DNA of 64,000 bases from Phocoena phocoena (GCF_963924675.1 NC_089220.1:53082639-53146638), one strand, 5' to 3'. Positions 1 through 12,326 are shown, counted from the first letter of the stretch. Translations and numbers: made by a program. The notes: generated by a model from the letters alone, not told the origin.

Positions 1-1209
1 TATTACAGGATTCTGATACTGTTAGTATGAAAATGAGATGAGGTAGAACCTCTAACTAATTTCATATTGTTAAAACACCCATAAGTGAAGCCACTAACGT
101 GACCACTTATAGTAGAGCCCTATTTCCCCTGATAATTATATCTCTTGCTGAATGCAATCACTAAGAAACCAAAGCAGAGGATACAAGGTGCAAGCAGGTG
201 GGGGTGTAATCAGTAGAGAGAAAACTGAATGACATTAGGAAATTCCTCAGAACCTGGCCACCAGAGAGCCTGGCTGCAGCATTTTATTTCCAGCTACACT
301 TCTTAAGGAAAAGACATTGAAAGAATTGAGCTTTAATACTAAACAAGTCTCCCTGAAGATAGATGAGATAGTCTTGAGACCCACAAAGGAAAATCAATGA
401 GATAGTGATTTATACAATTGCTGAGAGAGTCCAAAGAAGCTATCAGTAAGTCAACGTGACCTAGTTTTCCCTACTCAGAGGTATGCATGATAATGCCCTG
501 AGCAGCTTTCTCAAAATATACTGGATCACAGGCCTCTCTGGGTTTTCTGATTCTTATTTAAGATATACCAGTTGTGTCCAGGCATATGTATTTTTAGAGA
601 AAAATATCTCAGGACATGATTATGAAGCACAGTGTATTTTGAAAACTACTGATATAGATTATCATTTGCAAATAGAAGCAGATAATGAAAAATCAGCAGG
701 CTCATGAAGAAAAATGGAGATTCAAAGGAGAAAAATTAAACTTAGCTAGTATAGAGGTTGTGGTCCCCAGAGGAAGAGAGACAATACAGAATGCAGAAGA
801 TAATTTTAATAGTTTATGTATTCTTGTGTGGCTCAAGATGTTACTAACTTAAATAATCCAGTACAGGCTATTGTGAAAAACTCTGGTACAATAGTTCAAA
901 GCCAGAGCAATACAGAAAAACTGAAAGAGATAGGAAAAAGTTATAGGAAAATATTGTCAATTCAGGAAAAAAATTAGAAGAGGAGAAAATATGAAGCAAA
1001 AAAGCAAAATAAATACAAAACATTGGAAATGATATATGAAATAATACCAAACAAATATGTAATTACAATAAATGTGCACAGGTTAAAATTATATTTTTTA
1101 AAGTGATTCATATTGCATAAAGAGAGAAACATAAAGAAAAGATTTTTAAAAAGAGATAATCAAAGATATGAATTCATCCAACATAATTTGATGAGTGTTC
1201 AAACTTGCT
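1..1209. other. unassigned AT-rich sequence
   Basis: No gene, RNA or clear repeat family is recognised here. The sequence is AT-rich, and its short open frames (for example 483-707) have no recognisable motif, no splice-site framing and no bias distinct from background. Confidence 0.5.
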
Positions 1210-1570
1210 TTTGTTTTTTATTTTTGCAAAATTCTATCAATAGTGGATAGATTAAATAGTAAATGAAGTAAATAATTACTAACAGAATACTACATAACTT
1301 TTACTAAGGTCAGATTATAACTACATGTACAGGCATAGAAAGATATCCATGATATACTGTTGATTTTAATACTGACTATATAGCAGTAAGCATAGTATGA
1401 TTGAATTTGAAGGTATAAAACCAAAATAATGTTATTTCTGGTTGATGCAGAACATGTGGAAGAACTTTTGATGTTCTTTTATATACACATCTGATTGTTT
1501 TAATTTTTGTGATAAGCATGTACCATTTTTAATAATCATTAAACACACGAATATTTTAATCATAAAAAGA
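1210..1570 (+). mobile_element. old L1 3'-end fragment
   Basis: The order of words matches the 3' end of old mammalian L1 copies: tctatcaatagtggatagat, then a diverged 'tacataactttta' block, 'tacatgtacaggcatagaaagat', and finally a 'gttttaatttttgtgataagcatgtacc' type ending. It is 5'-truncated and heavily mutated. Subfamily cannot be assigned by eye. Confidence 0.6.
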
Positions 1571-1997
1571 AATAACTAGAATGAAAAAACCTCATAAATT
1601 ATGAAGAATAAATGCAGAAAAGTTGAACAAAAGAAAAATGATTCATGATTCTTCTAAAAACATAAGCACTACTAACATTTCAGTGGACCACATTGTATTA
1701 ATCTCTGTGTTACTAGACCTAACACAAGGTCTGATACATGGTAGGTATGCAACACATTGGTTAAATGGAACTGAACTAAGCTGATACTGAAACAACTATA
1801 TAAAATGTTATGTTAAATAAAAAAATTCTACATAATGCAATCAGTAAAAATATTGTAAGCAGCATGTGGCTGGTAAAAATATGAATTTTCTGTTAAGTCA
1901 ATAAGAAATGAGAGAGAATCAGGAGTAATGGGAATATTTGGAATGTTGCACTATTCTAATAAAAAACATTATTTTCCATCTGCTGGTGGTAGTAGTA
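1571..1997. other. mostly unassigned; possible L2 3' tip near 1710-1785
   Basis: Positions 1710-1785 carry 'ggtctgatacatggtaggtatgcaac' followed by a 'ggttaaatggaactgaact' block. This resembles the tip of L2 (a 'cctggcacatagtaggtgctcaataaat' pattern) after much decay. The rest shows nothing recognisable. Confidence 0.35.
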
Positions 1998-2850
1998 GTA
2001 AACAAGACAGCCAAGTTCCTGCCTTCTTGGATCCTGCAATCTAAAAGGGAGACATACAATAAACAGATAAAGAAAAAATGGAGGAGATAATTATATATTG
2101 ATGTAAATTCCATAACAAATAACTGAGAAAGGCCATTATAGGGCATATATGCTGAGTAAGGAATTTAGAGGAATCAAGTGCAAAGGCTCAGAGGCTGTAA
2201 AAGTGACATATTCAAGGAAAATTCACTAGTAATAAATAGAATGGATATCAGTGCTTTAGAGGGGAGTAAAAGGAGCTAAAGTTAGAGAAATGGGCAGAGA
2301 CCAGGTAATCCAAAAACTTGCAGCCACAGCAAAATGTTGGATTTTATTCAATGTGTAATTGGAGATCACTGAAAGATTAAGCAAGGAGTGACAGGGTTAG
2401 ATTTACATTTAACTAAGGTCAGTCTGGCTGCCCTATGGGGTTTCAAAGGTTGAAGGGTGGAGGAAAAAGTGGAAAATATGCCCAATAGTCCAAGAAAAGA
2501 TGATGGATGTTTTTGATCATATGGAAGCAGGAGGGTGGGAAATATTTGAATGAATTACAGATGAATGTCAGAGGAGGTCATGGTTATCTGTTGGTTATAG
2601 AAAGTGAGGGAAGGGAGTGAAACAAGCACCTAGGACCATTCACTGAAACATAAAGGCAGGGAAGAATAACATGTTCCGGTAAATGAAACCACAGTTTATT
2701 TTGGAAACATTGAATCTGTGATCCTAATTAAACATTCGAGTGGGAATGTCACATAGATTGTTTCAGTTTCATAGGCAATGTCTGTCCTGTGGATATAAAT
2801 TTGGGAACCGTCACCACCTAAAGTCATAGGAATAGACACCTATTCCTATA
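1998..2850 (-). mobile_element. L2 LINE remnant
   Basis: Read on the plus strand, the segment follows the reverse complement of L2: 'aacaagacagccaagttcctgcc', 'gacatacaataaacagataa', 'caagtgcaaaggctcagaggc', 'ttggattttattcaatgtg', 'ggagtgacagggttagattt', 'gtcagtctggctgcc', and near 2795-2820 'ggatataaatttgggaacc'. It lies in L2 ORF2 and the 3' region. Many indels make it non-coding. Confidence 0.75.
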
Positions 2851-3091
2851 AACACTATGCTAATGTTTAACACATTCCTTTTATTTCTTTATGATTAAGA
2901 AAGTCTCCTTAGGTAATAGGTGTGTATAAAAGCATATTTTTGATGAATATGCCAGATTTGAGAATTTTATCATTGGGCCTTACAGATCTTGCCTTATACA
3001 TATTGGACTGACAATAAATGTTTGTTTTATGAGAAAAAATTAATTTTATTTTTGTAGAGATGACTTTTTTAAGCCTACTTATGACATTTTA
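2851..3091. other. unassigned sequence left of the full-length L1
   Basis: AT-rich sequence with no recognised element. It ends at the left target-site duplication of the L1. Confidence 0.4.
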
Positions 3092-3107
3092 AAAGTATAT
3101 TACTCTA
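3092..3107. repeat. left target-site duplication of the full-length L1
   Basis: The 16-mer aaagtatattactcta occurs here directly before the L1 5' end. It occurs again, identical, at 10272-10287 directly after the L1 tail. A perfect pair fixes both ends of the insertion and suggests it is not ancient. Confidence 0.95.
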
Positions 3108-5047
3108 GAGGACCTTCAAGATGGCAGAGGAGTAAGACATGGAGATCACCTTCCTCCCCACAAATACATCAATATGTGGAACAACTATTACATAACACCT
3201 ACTGAACACTGGTAGAAGACCTCAGCCTTCCCAAAAGGCAAGAAGCTCTCCATGTATCTTGGTAGGGCAAAAGAAAAAAGAAAAAACAGAGACAAAAGAA
3301 TAGGGACAGGACCTGCACCTCTGGGAGGGAGCTGTGAAGGAGGAAAAGTTTCCACATACTAGGTCCTTTCACTGGCAGAGACTGGGGGTGGCAGGGCGGA
3401 AGCTTTGGAGCCACGGAGGACAGCACAGCAATAGGGGTGCAGAGGGCAAAGCAGAGAGATTCCCGCACCGAGGATTGGTGCTGACCAGCACTCACAAGCC
3501 TGAGAAGCTTGTCTGCTCACCCACCGGGGCAGGTGGGGGCTGGGAGCTGAGGATCTGGCTTCGGAGGTCAGATCCCAGGGAGACGACTGGGGTTGGCTGC
3601 GTGAACACAGCCTGAAGGGGGCTAGTGCGCCACAGCTAGCTGGGAGGGAGTCCGGGAAAAAGTCTGGACCTGCCTATGAGGCAAGAGACCATTGTTTCGG
3701 GGTGTGCGAGGAGAGGGAATTCAGAGCACTGCCTAAATGAGCTCCAGAGACAGGCACAAGCCACGGCTATCAGAGCAGACACCAGAGATGGGCATGAAAT
3801 GCTTAGGCTGCTGCTGCAGCCACCAAGAATCTTGTGTGCAATCTCAGGTCACTATCCACACATCCCCTCATGGGAGCCTGTGCAGCCCGACACCGCCAGG
3901 GTCCTGTGGTCCAGGGACAACCTCCCCAGGAAAATACACAGCATGCCTCAGGCTGTTGCCACGTCATGCCGACCTCTGCCACCGCAGGACTGCCCCACAT
4001 CCTGTACCCCTCCCTCCGCCCGGCATGAGTGAGCGTAACCAGCCGTTCCTTTAAGCCCCTCCTGTCTGGGCAAAGAACAGACACCAGAGGGCGACCTACA
4101 TGCAGAGGTGGTGTCAAATCCAAAGCTGAACCCAAGGAGCCATGTGAACAAAGAAGAGAAAGGGAAATCTCTACATGGAGCCTCAGGAACAGTGGAATAA
4201 GTACCACAATCAACTTGATGTATCCTGCACCTGTAGAATACCTGAATAGACCATGAATCATAACAAAATTGAGGCGGTAGACTATGTGAGCAAATGTAGA
4301 CATGGGGTTTGCTGTATGCGACTGACTAACTTCTGATTTTTATGTTTATCTTAGTGTAGTTTTGAGCACTTTCTATCATTGGCGGATTTCTGTATTGGTT
4401 TGGTTGCTCTCTTACTTTTTTAAAATTACTTTTTAAATTATTTATTATTTTTTATTAATTTTTTTTATTTTAATAACTATTTAATTTTATTTATTCTTTC
4501 TCTCTTTTTTTCTCCCTTTTCTTTTGAGCTGTGTGGCTAACAGGGTCTTGGTGCTCTAGCTGGTGTCAGGCCTGAGCCTCTGAGGTGGGAGAGTCAAGTT
4601 CAGGACATTGGTCCACCAGAGACCTCCTGGCCCCATGTTATATCAAATGGCAAAAGCTCTCCCAGATATCTCCGTCTCAATGCTAAGACCCAGCTCCACT
4701 CAATGACCAGCAAGCTCCACTCAATGACCAGCAAGCTCCAGTGCTGGACAACCTATGCCAAACAACTAGCAAAACAGGAACACAACCCCACCCATTAGCA
4801 GAGAGGCTGCCTAAAATCATAATAAGTTCACAGACACCCCAAAACACACCACCAGATGTGGTCCCACCCACCAGAAAGACAAGATCCAGCCTCATCCACC
4901 AGAACACAGGCACTAGTACCCTCCACCAGGAAGACTACACAACCCACTGAACCAAACTCACTCACTGGGGGCAGACACCAAAAACAAAGGGAAGTAGGAA
5001 CCTGCAGCCTGTGAAAAGGAGACCCCAAACACAGTAAGTAAAGCAAA
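3108..5047 (+). promoter_or_regulatory. L1 5'UTR with presumed internal promoter
   Basis: About 1.9 kb upstream of ORF1. It is richer in G+C and CpG than the flanks, especially 3400-4100. A 21-bp unit (agctccactcaatgaccagca) is repeated in tandem at about 4692-4734. L1 5'UTRs normally hold an internal RNA polymerase II promoter; that role is inferred from position, since no specific factor site was verified. The same type of sequence recurs in reverse at about 60410-61527. Confidence 0.7.
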
Positions 5048-6217
5048 ATGAGAAGACAGAAAAATACACAGCAGAAAAAGGAGCAAAGTAAAAACCCACC
5101 AGACCAAACAAATGAAGAGGAAATGGCAGTCTACCTGAAAAAGATTTCAGAGTAATTATAGTAATGATGATACAAAATCCTGGAAATAGAATGGAGAAAA
5201 TACAAGAAACGTGTAACAAGGACCTAGAAGAAATAAAGAGCAAACAAACAATGATGAACAGCACAATAAATGAAATGAAAAATTCTCTAGAAGGAATCAA
5301 TAGCAGAATAACAGAGGCAGAAGAATTGTTAATGGACCTGGAAGATAAAATAGTGCAAATAACTACTGCAGAGCAAAATAAAGAATAAAGAATGAAAAGA
5401 ATTGAGGACAGTCTCAGAGATGTCTGGGACAACATTAAAAGCATTAACATTAGAATTATAGGAGTCCCAGAAGAAGAAGAGAAAAAGAAAGGGTCTGAGA
5501 AAATATTTGAAGGATTATAGTTGAAAACTTCCCTTATGTGGGAAAGGAAATAGTTAATAAAGTCCAGGAAGCACAGAGAGTCCCATACAGGATAAATCCA
5601 AGGAGAAACACACCAAGACACATATTAATCAAACTATCAAAAATTAAATACAGGGCTTTTCTGGTGGGGCAGTGGTTGAGAGTTCACCTGCCAATGCAGG
5701 GGACACGGGTTCGTGCCCCAGTCCGGGAAGATCCCACATGCCATGGAGCGGCTAGGCCCGTGAGCCATGACTGCTGAGCCTGCGCATCTGGAGCCTGTGC
5801 TCCACAAAAGGAGAGGCCACAACAGTGAGAGGCCCGCGTACTGCAAAAAAAAAAAAAAAAAAAAAAATTAAATACAAAGAAAAAATATTAAAAGCAGCAA
5901 GGGAAAAGCAGCAAATAACATACAACGGGATCCCCATAAGGTTAACAGCTGATCTTTCAGCAAAAACTCTGCAAGCCAGAAGGGAGTGGTGGGACATATT
6001 TAAAGTGATGAAAGGTAAAAGCCTACAACCAAGATTACTCTACCCAGCAAGGATCTCATTCAGATTTGACGGAGAAAATGAAAGCTTTACAGAGAAACAA
6101 AATTTAAGAGAATTCAGCACCACAAAACCAGCTTTACAACAAATGTTAAAGGAACTTCTCTGGGCAGGAAATACAAGAGAAGGAAAAGACCTACAAAAAC
6201 ACACCCAAAGCAATTAA
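5048..6217 (+). pseudogene. L1 ORF1 pseudogene, interrupted by a SINE
   Basis: ORF1 normally encodes the trimeric L1 RNA-binding chaperone with a coiled coil, an RRM and a C-terminal domain. The start is ATG at 5048 (MRRQKNTQQKKEQ). A stop follows at about codon 36, and the frame shifts. The coiled-coil part (5164-5388) reads in another frame with regular E/K/L/I spacing. The RRM stretch shows the RIIGVPEEEE motif near 5451, followed by further stops. A SINE sits at 5653-5864. The C-terminal domain then reads open from about 5870 to the stop near 6217, containing QITYNGIPIRLTADLSAKTL and KPALQQMLKELL. At least two frame changes, several stops and the insertion make it a pseudogene. ORF2 starts 4 bases after the ORF1 stop. 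Confidence 0.92.
5653..5864 (+). mobile_element. CHR-type SINE inside L1 ORF1
   Basis: A tRNA-related head begins gggcttttctggtggggcag. A B-box-like gggttcgtgccc lies about 55 bases in, and the body ends gaggcccgcgtactgc before a pure A tail. It is flanked by a 12-bp duplication aaattaaataca (5641-5652 and 5865-5876), which proves insertion into pre-existing L1 sequence. CHR SINEs are short non-coding elements of cetaceans and their relatives, transcribed by RNA polymerase III and mobilised by L1 proteins. Open frames across this and the other copies are not genes. Confidence 0.96.
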
Positions 6218-6221
6218 TAAA

Positions 6222-9200
6222 ATGGTAATAGTAACATACCTATCAATAATTACCTTAAATGTAAATGGACTAAATGCTCCAACCAAAAGACATAGACTGG
6301 CTGAATGGATACAAAAACAAGACCCATATATATGCTATCTACAAGAGACCCACTTCAGACCTAGGGACACATACACACTGAAAGTGAGGGGATTGAATAA
6401 GATATTCCATGCAACTGAAAATCAAAAGAAAGCTGGAGCAGCAATCTCATATCAGACAAAATAGACTTTAATGTAAAGACTATTACAAGAGACAAAGAAG
6501 AACACTACATAATGATCAAGGGATCAATCCAAGAAGAAAATATACCAATTGTAAACATTTATGGATCAAACATAGGAGCACTTCAATACATAAGGCAAAT
6601 GCTAACAGCCATAAAATGGGAAGTTGACAGTAACACAATCATAGTAGGGGACTTTAATACCCCACTTTCACAAATGGACAGATCATCCAAAATGAAAATA
6701 AATAAGGAAACACAAGATTTAAATAATACATTAAATAAGATGGACATAACTGATATTTATAGGACATTCCATCCAAAAACAACAGAATACACTTTCTTCT
6801 CAAGTGCTCATGGAACATTCTCCAGGATAGATCATATCTTTGGTCACAGATCAAGCCTTAGTAAATTTAAGAAAATTGAGATTGTATCAAGTATCTTTTC
6901 TGACAACAATGCTATGAGACTAGATATCAATTACAAGAAAAAAACTGTAAAAAATACAAACACATGGAGGCTAAACACTACACTGTTAAATAATCAAGAG
7001 ATCACTGAAGAGATCAAAGAGGAAATCAAAAACTACCTAGAAGCAAATGACAATGAAAACATGATGACCCAAATCCTATGGGATGCAGCAAAAGCAATTC
7101 TAACAGGGAAGTTTATAGTAATAAAATCCTTCCTCAAGAAACAAGAAACATCTCAAATAAACAACCTAACCTTACACCTAAAGCAATTAGAGAAAGAAGA
7201 AGAACAAAAAAAACCCAAAGTTAGCAAAAGGAAAGAAATCATAAAAATCAGATCAGAAATAAATGAAAAAGAAATGAAGGAAACGATAGCAAAGATCGAT
7301 AAAACTAAAAGCTGGTTCTTTGAGAAGATAAAGAAAATTGATAAACCATTGGCCAGACTCATGAAGAAAAAAAGGGAGAGGACTCAAACCAAAAGAAATA
7401 GAAATGAAAAGAGAAGTAACAACTGACACTGCACAAAATAAAGACCATGAGAGATTACTCTAAGCACCTATATGCCAATAAAATGGACAACCGAGAGGAA
7501 ATGCACAATTTCATAAAAATGCACAACCTTCCAAGACTGAGCCAGGAAGCAATAGAAAATATAACCAGACCAATCACAAGCACTGATATTGAAACTGTGA
7601 TTAAAAATCTTCCAACAAACAAAATCCCCAGGACCAGGTGGCTTCACAGGAGAATTCTATCAAACATTTAGAGAAGAGCTAACACCTGTTCTTCCCAAAC
7701 TCTTCCAAAATATAGCAGAAGGAGGAACACTCCCAAACTCATTATACGAGGCTACCATTGCCCTGATACCAAAACCAGAAAAGGTGTCACAAGAAGAGAA
7801 AACTACAGACCAATATCACTGATGAACATACAGGCAAAAATCCTTAACAAAATACTAGCAAACAGAATCCAAGAGCACATTAAAACGATCATAAACCATG
7901 ATCAAGTGGGGTTTCTCCCAGGAATGCAAGAATTCTTCAATATACGCAAATCAATCAATGTGATACACCATATTACAAACTGAAAATAAAACTATATGAT
8001 AATCTCAATAGATGCAGAAAAAGCTTTTAATAAAATTCAACACCCATTTGTGATGAAAACCCTTCAGAAAGTAGGCATAGAGGGAACTTACCTCAAAATA
8101 ATAAAGGCTATATATGACAAACCCACAGCCAACATTGTTGTCAATGGTGTAAAAATGAAACCATTTCCACTAAGATCAGGAACAAGACAAGTTTGCCACC
8201 TCTCACCACTATTATTCAACATAGTTTTGGAAGTTTTAGCCACAGCAATCAGTAAAGAAAAAGAAATAAAAGTAATCCTAGTCGGAAAAGAAGAAGTATA
8301 GCTGTCACTGTTTGCAGATGATATGATACTATACATAGAGAATCCTAAAGACTGTACCAGAAAACTACTAGACCTAATCTATGAATTTAGTAAAGTAGCA
8401 GGATACAAAATTCATGCACAGAAATCTCTGGCATTCCTGTACACTAATGATGAAAATTCTGAAAGAGAAATTAAGGAAACACTCCCATTTACCACTGAAA
8501 CAAAAAGAATAAAATACCTAGGAATAAACCTACCTAAGGACACAAAAGACCTGTATGCAGAAAATTATAAGACACTGATGAAAGAAATTAAAGATGATTC
8601 AAACAGATGGAGAGATATACCATTTTCTTGGATTGGAAGAATCAACATTGTGAAAATGACTCTACTACCCAAAGCAATCTACAGATTCAGTGCAATCTCT
8701 ATCAAACTACCAATGGCATTTTTCACAAAACTAGAACAAAAAATTTCACCATTTGTATGGAAACACAAAAGACCCCAAATAACCAAAGCAATATTGAGAA
8801 AGAAAAACGGAGCTGGAGGAATCAGGTTCCCTGACTTCAGAGTACACTACAAAGCTACAGTAATCAAGACAGTATGGTACTGGCACAAAAGCAGAAATAT
8901 AAATCAATGGAACAGGATAGAAAGCCGAAAGATAAACCCATGCACATATGGTCACCTTATCTTTGATGAAGGAGGCAAGAATATACGATGGAGAAAAGAC
9001 AGCCTCTTCAATAAGTGGTGCTAGGAAAACTGAATATCTACATGTAAAAGAATGAAATTAGGATACTACCTAGCACCGTACACAAAAACTCAAAATGGAT
9101 TAAAGACCTAAATGTAAGACAGGATACTATAAAACTCTTAGAGGAAAACATAGGCAGAACACTCTACGATGTAAATCACAGCAAGATGCTTTTTGACCCA

Positions 9201-9920
9201 CCTCCTAGAGAAATGGAAATAAAAACAAAAATAAACAAATGGGACCTAATGAAACTTAAAAGCTTTTGCACAGCAAAGAAACCATAAACAGGATGAAAAG
9301 ACAACCCTCAGAATGGGAGAAAATATTTGCAAACAAAACAACTGACAAAGGATTAATCTCCAAAATTTACAAGCAGCTCATGCAGCTCAATATCAAAAAA
9401 ACAAACAACCCAATCCAAAAATGGGCAGAAGTTCTAGATAGACATTTCTCCAAAGAAGATATACAGATTTCCAACAAACACATGAAAAGCTGCTCAACAT
9501 CACTAATCATTAGAGAAATGCAAATCAAAACTACAATGAGGTACCACCTCACACCAGTCAGAATGGGCATCATCAGAAAATCTACAAATAACAAATGCTG
9601 GAGAGGGTGTGGAAAAAAGGGAACCCTCTTGCACTGTTGGAGGGAATGTAAATTGGTACAGCCACTATGGAGAACAGTATGGAGGTTCCTTAAAAAACTA
9701 AAAATAGAACTACCATATGACCCAGCAATCCCACTACTGGGCATATACCTTGAGAAAACCATTATTCAAAAAGAGTCATGTACCACAATGTTCATTGCAG
9801 CTCTATTTACAGTAGCCAGGACATGGAAGCAACCTAAGTGTCCATCAACAGATGAATGGATAAAGAAGATGTGGCACATATATATATAATGGAATATTAC
9901 TCAGCCATAAAAAGAACAGA
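6222..9920 (+). pseudogene. L1 ORF2 pseudogene (endonuclease-reverse transcriptase)
   Basis: ORF2 encodes an APE-type endonuclease, a reverse transcriptase and a cysteine-rich C-terminus. The start is ATG at 6222. The endonuclease signature is largely intact but split by a frameshift near 6450: LNVNGLN, LQETHF, then in the next frame VNIYGSN, VGDFNTPLS and SRIDHIFG, so the key N, E, Y, D/N and D/H residues are visible. Further breaks occur near 7420 and 7640. The RT domain shows [15 protein letters not shown] (usual FDKIQ changed to FNKIQ), [16 protein letters not shown] (usual QGCPLSP altered), a TAG at 8299-8301, then LSLFADDM at 8302-8325. An open stretch follows to a stop at 9022-9024. 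The C-terminal zinc-knuckle region reads [19 protein letters not shown] near 9600-9650. No active protein could be made. Confidence 0.94.
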
Positions 9921-10247
9921 GGGGCAGGACAAGAATCAAGATGCACATGTAGAGAATGGACTTGAGGACACGGGGAGGGGAAGGGGAAGCTGGGACGAAG
10001 TGAGAGAGTGGCACTGACATATATACACTATCAAATGTAAAATAGATAGCTAGTGGGAAGCAACCGCATAGCACAGTGAGATCAGCTCGGTGCTTTGTGA
10101 CCACCTAGAGGGGTGGGATACGGAGGCTGGGAGGGAGATGCAAGAAGACGCAAGAGGGAGTGGATATTGGTATATAAGTGTATGTATAGCTGATTCATTT
10201 TGTTATATAGCAGAAATTAACACAACATTGTAAAGCAATTATACTCC

Positions 10248-10253
10248 AATAAA
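10248..10253 (+). promoter_or_regulatory. L1 3'-end poly(A) signal
   Basis: AATAAA lies about 20 bases before the end of the element, in 'tactccaataaaggtg'. It is followed by an A-rich end and the right target-site duplication, as expected for an L1 3' terminus. Confidence 0.8.
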
Positions 10254-10271
10254 GGTGTTAAAAGAAAAATG

Positions 10272-10287
10272 AAAGTATATTACTCTA
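10272..10287. repeat. right target-site duplication of the full-length L1
   Basis: Identical to 3092-3107 (aaagtatattactcta). Confidence 0.95.
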
Positions 10288-11939
10288 CCATCACACAATT
10301 AACAAAAATAACTTCCAACAAATTATTTTATTTTAGACACTTATCTGAATACTCAAATACTTTTTATTTTACTTGATTAAAATAAAAAAGTATTGGGGAA
10401 CTTTAATCTTAACTTTAATCTATGTTTGAAAGACACAGTCAGGTGATAACACTACAGTTATGACAGCTTCCTGCTTTACACTCAATAGAATCTATTCCTG
10501 AGAGCAAAGCCCTTGGGTGGGTTCGTCTGTAGTCTCCTTCATGGTTTTTTGTTTTTGTTTTTGTTTTTGTTTTGCGGTACGCAGGCCTCTCACTGTTGTG
10601 GCCTCTCCCGTTGTGGAGCACAGGCTCCAGACGCGCAGGCTCAGCGGCCATGGCTCACGGGCCTAGCCGCTCCGCGGCATGTGGGATCTTCCCAGACCAG
10701 GGCACGAACCCGTGTCCCCTGCATTGGCAGGCAGACTCTCAACCACTGCGCCACCAGGGAAGCCCTCCTTCATGGTTTTGAAGGACACTCCAAACCTGGC
10801 TTTCCAATAGGCTGTTCAATTCTCTATTTGGCCAGCACCCAGACAACAACGCAAGTCTGTCCCATATCTCCCTCTGACATCACTCACCAATCTGCCACCA
10901 TATTTCAAGTGTTTTTTTTTACTGTTGTTCATCTGTTATTATTATTGAAAATTATAGACATCAGATTAGTTTCTTTGTATAATTCCACTACACTCTTGCA
11001 AGTCTATATATTAATCCTATTCCACAGAAAACAATGACATATTTAGGTATTTCAATTTTAACTATCTTCAGAAAAAGATTTATTTTCCTTTCATAACAAA
11101 AAAGTCAATATCCAAGACAAAGTCAAAGCCCATTAAATCTCTAGTACATAGGCTTATCATTTGTTTAAGCAAGAATACCAACACTTCCCTGAGACATGTT
11201 TCCCTAATGTTTACAGAAGTACACCACAATTTATGAAGAATTTTAAACCAGCTTATCTCTACTGTTTTGAGTCATCGTTTTCATTTCTGATCTACAAACC
11301 CAAACAAGTATTCTAAATAACAGGAGCCTTCCAATATGCTATTATTCCATTCTTAGGCATGCCAGAAATTTAGTTCCAAAGAGGAATTTTTCCTTCTATG
11401 TTTATTTAATATGAGAGAAGGGAATCTTTTTACTGACAGATTGTTACTATAGCAAATTTGGCAAATTAAAAATTCATGAAGGTAACTTTGGTTATAAAGT
11501 TTAAAGGCCTTTGCTTTCTGTGGATTCAGAAAATAATATTGACATAAATATAAACCAGATTATCATGAAAAAGCTTTCTGAATTATTCACATGAATATTT
11601 TAAATACTGTAATAAAATATTGCTATGACTGTCTCAGCTGACATGTATAAGTTTAAGATGAACTGTTATATATATTATCCAGTATAATATACATTATATT
11701 AGATTTAACTGTTAATGGCCATAGAATGCATTATTCAATTACAAACACTGAAGCATGAACTGGTAAACTATAATAAGTATATTTTGTGATTTTTTTCTTG
11801 AAATTTAGAAAAATTAAAATGTTAACTGTTCATGGAATAATTTCTTGACCCTCTATGGTGTTCCGTGTACCCGCTATATATATTAGTTATGTGGTTTATC
11901 CTGCTGAGTTCCTTAATGAAGCATTCTCAAGTGTCTATA
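10288..11939. other. unassigned AT-rich sequence around a SINE
   Basis: Apart from the SINE at 10549-10764, nothing is recognised. There is no supported gene, RNA or repeat family. Confidence 0.4.
10549..10764 (-). mobile_element. CHR-type SINE
   Basis: Reverse-strand copy with a (T4-5 G) tail, in which the A tail has become a TTTTTG repeat. It is bounded by a 15-bp perfect duplication ctccttcatggtttt at 10534-10548 and 10765-10779. Confidence 0.96.
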
Positions 11940-12148
11940 GTTATATTAAAATTTTCACCCTCTGATGTTACAGTCATCAATAACTACAACCCATTGATTT
12001 TATCACCTTTTCACTACCCTCTTAAGCCATCTTAAATTCCATGGCCAATTACTATAATAGTTCCCTTACATATACTCTTAAGTCTCTTGTCTTAGTCTCA
12101 CTTTGCCACATTTACTTGGCAAAATTCAAGCCTTGGTTTGTACCTAGA

Positions 12149-12149
<1 letters not shown>

Positions 12150-12183
<34 letters not shown>
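12150..12183. repeat. (CA)n microsatellite
   Basis: About 17 uninterrupted AC units. Such tracts commonly vary in length between individuals. Confidence 0.97.
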
Positions 12184-12187
<4 letters not shown>

Positions 12188-12326
12188 GCCAGGCTGATTG
12201 CTTTTACTTAAAATTCAAGGGCAATAACCTCAAAGAGGTTCTTAAGGCTGCCCAGCAAATACACTCTACTGTGCTGGTCCAATATTTTTCCATTCTCATA
12301 GACAACTACACACCTTCTGCTCTTTA

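Larger units (their letters stand above)
3108..10271 (+). mobile_element. full-length LINE-1 retrotransposon, inactive
   Basis: About 7.16 kb, including a 212-bp SINE inserted later. It runs from a 5' end reading 'gaggaccttcaagatggc' through a long GC-richer 5'UTR, ORF1, ORF2 and a 3'UTR with AATAAA and an A-rich end. A 16-bp perfect target-site duplication flanks it. In the cell an intact copy would make an RNA-binding ORF1 protein and an ORF2 protein with endonuclease and reverse transcriptase for target-primed insertion. This copy cannot do so, since both frames are broken by indels and stops and ORF1 is split by a SINE. It is the longest element in the window and the only L1 here complete at both ends. 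Confidence 0.96.

Noticed and set aside
3803..4303. 166-codon minus-strand frame
   Set aside because: Lies in the L1 5'UTR. There is no antisense gene known at this position that I can support, and no domain is visible.
4962..5621. 219-codon hydrophobic minus-strand frame resembling a membrane protein
   Set aside because: Antisense of L1 ORF1. The Leu/Phe/Ser-rich look comes from reversing Glu/Lys/Asn-rich codons.
5653..5730. tRNA-like sequence with B-box in the SINE heads
   Set aside because: tRNA-derived SINE heads do not form a complete tRNA gene. The acceptor and anticodon arms are not intact.
10513..11037. 174-codon open frame on the plus strand
   Set aside because: Its first half is antisense SINE sequence, and the rest is AT-rich with no motif. 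The same peptide words recur at every antisense SINE in the window.
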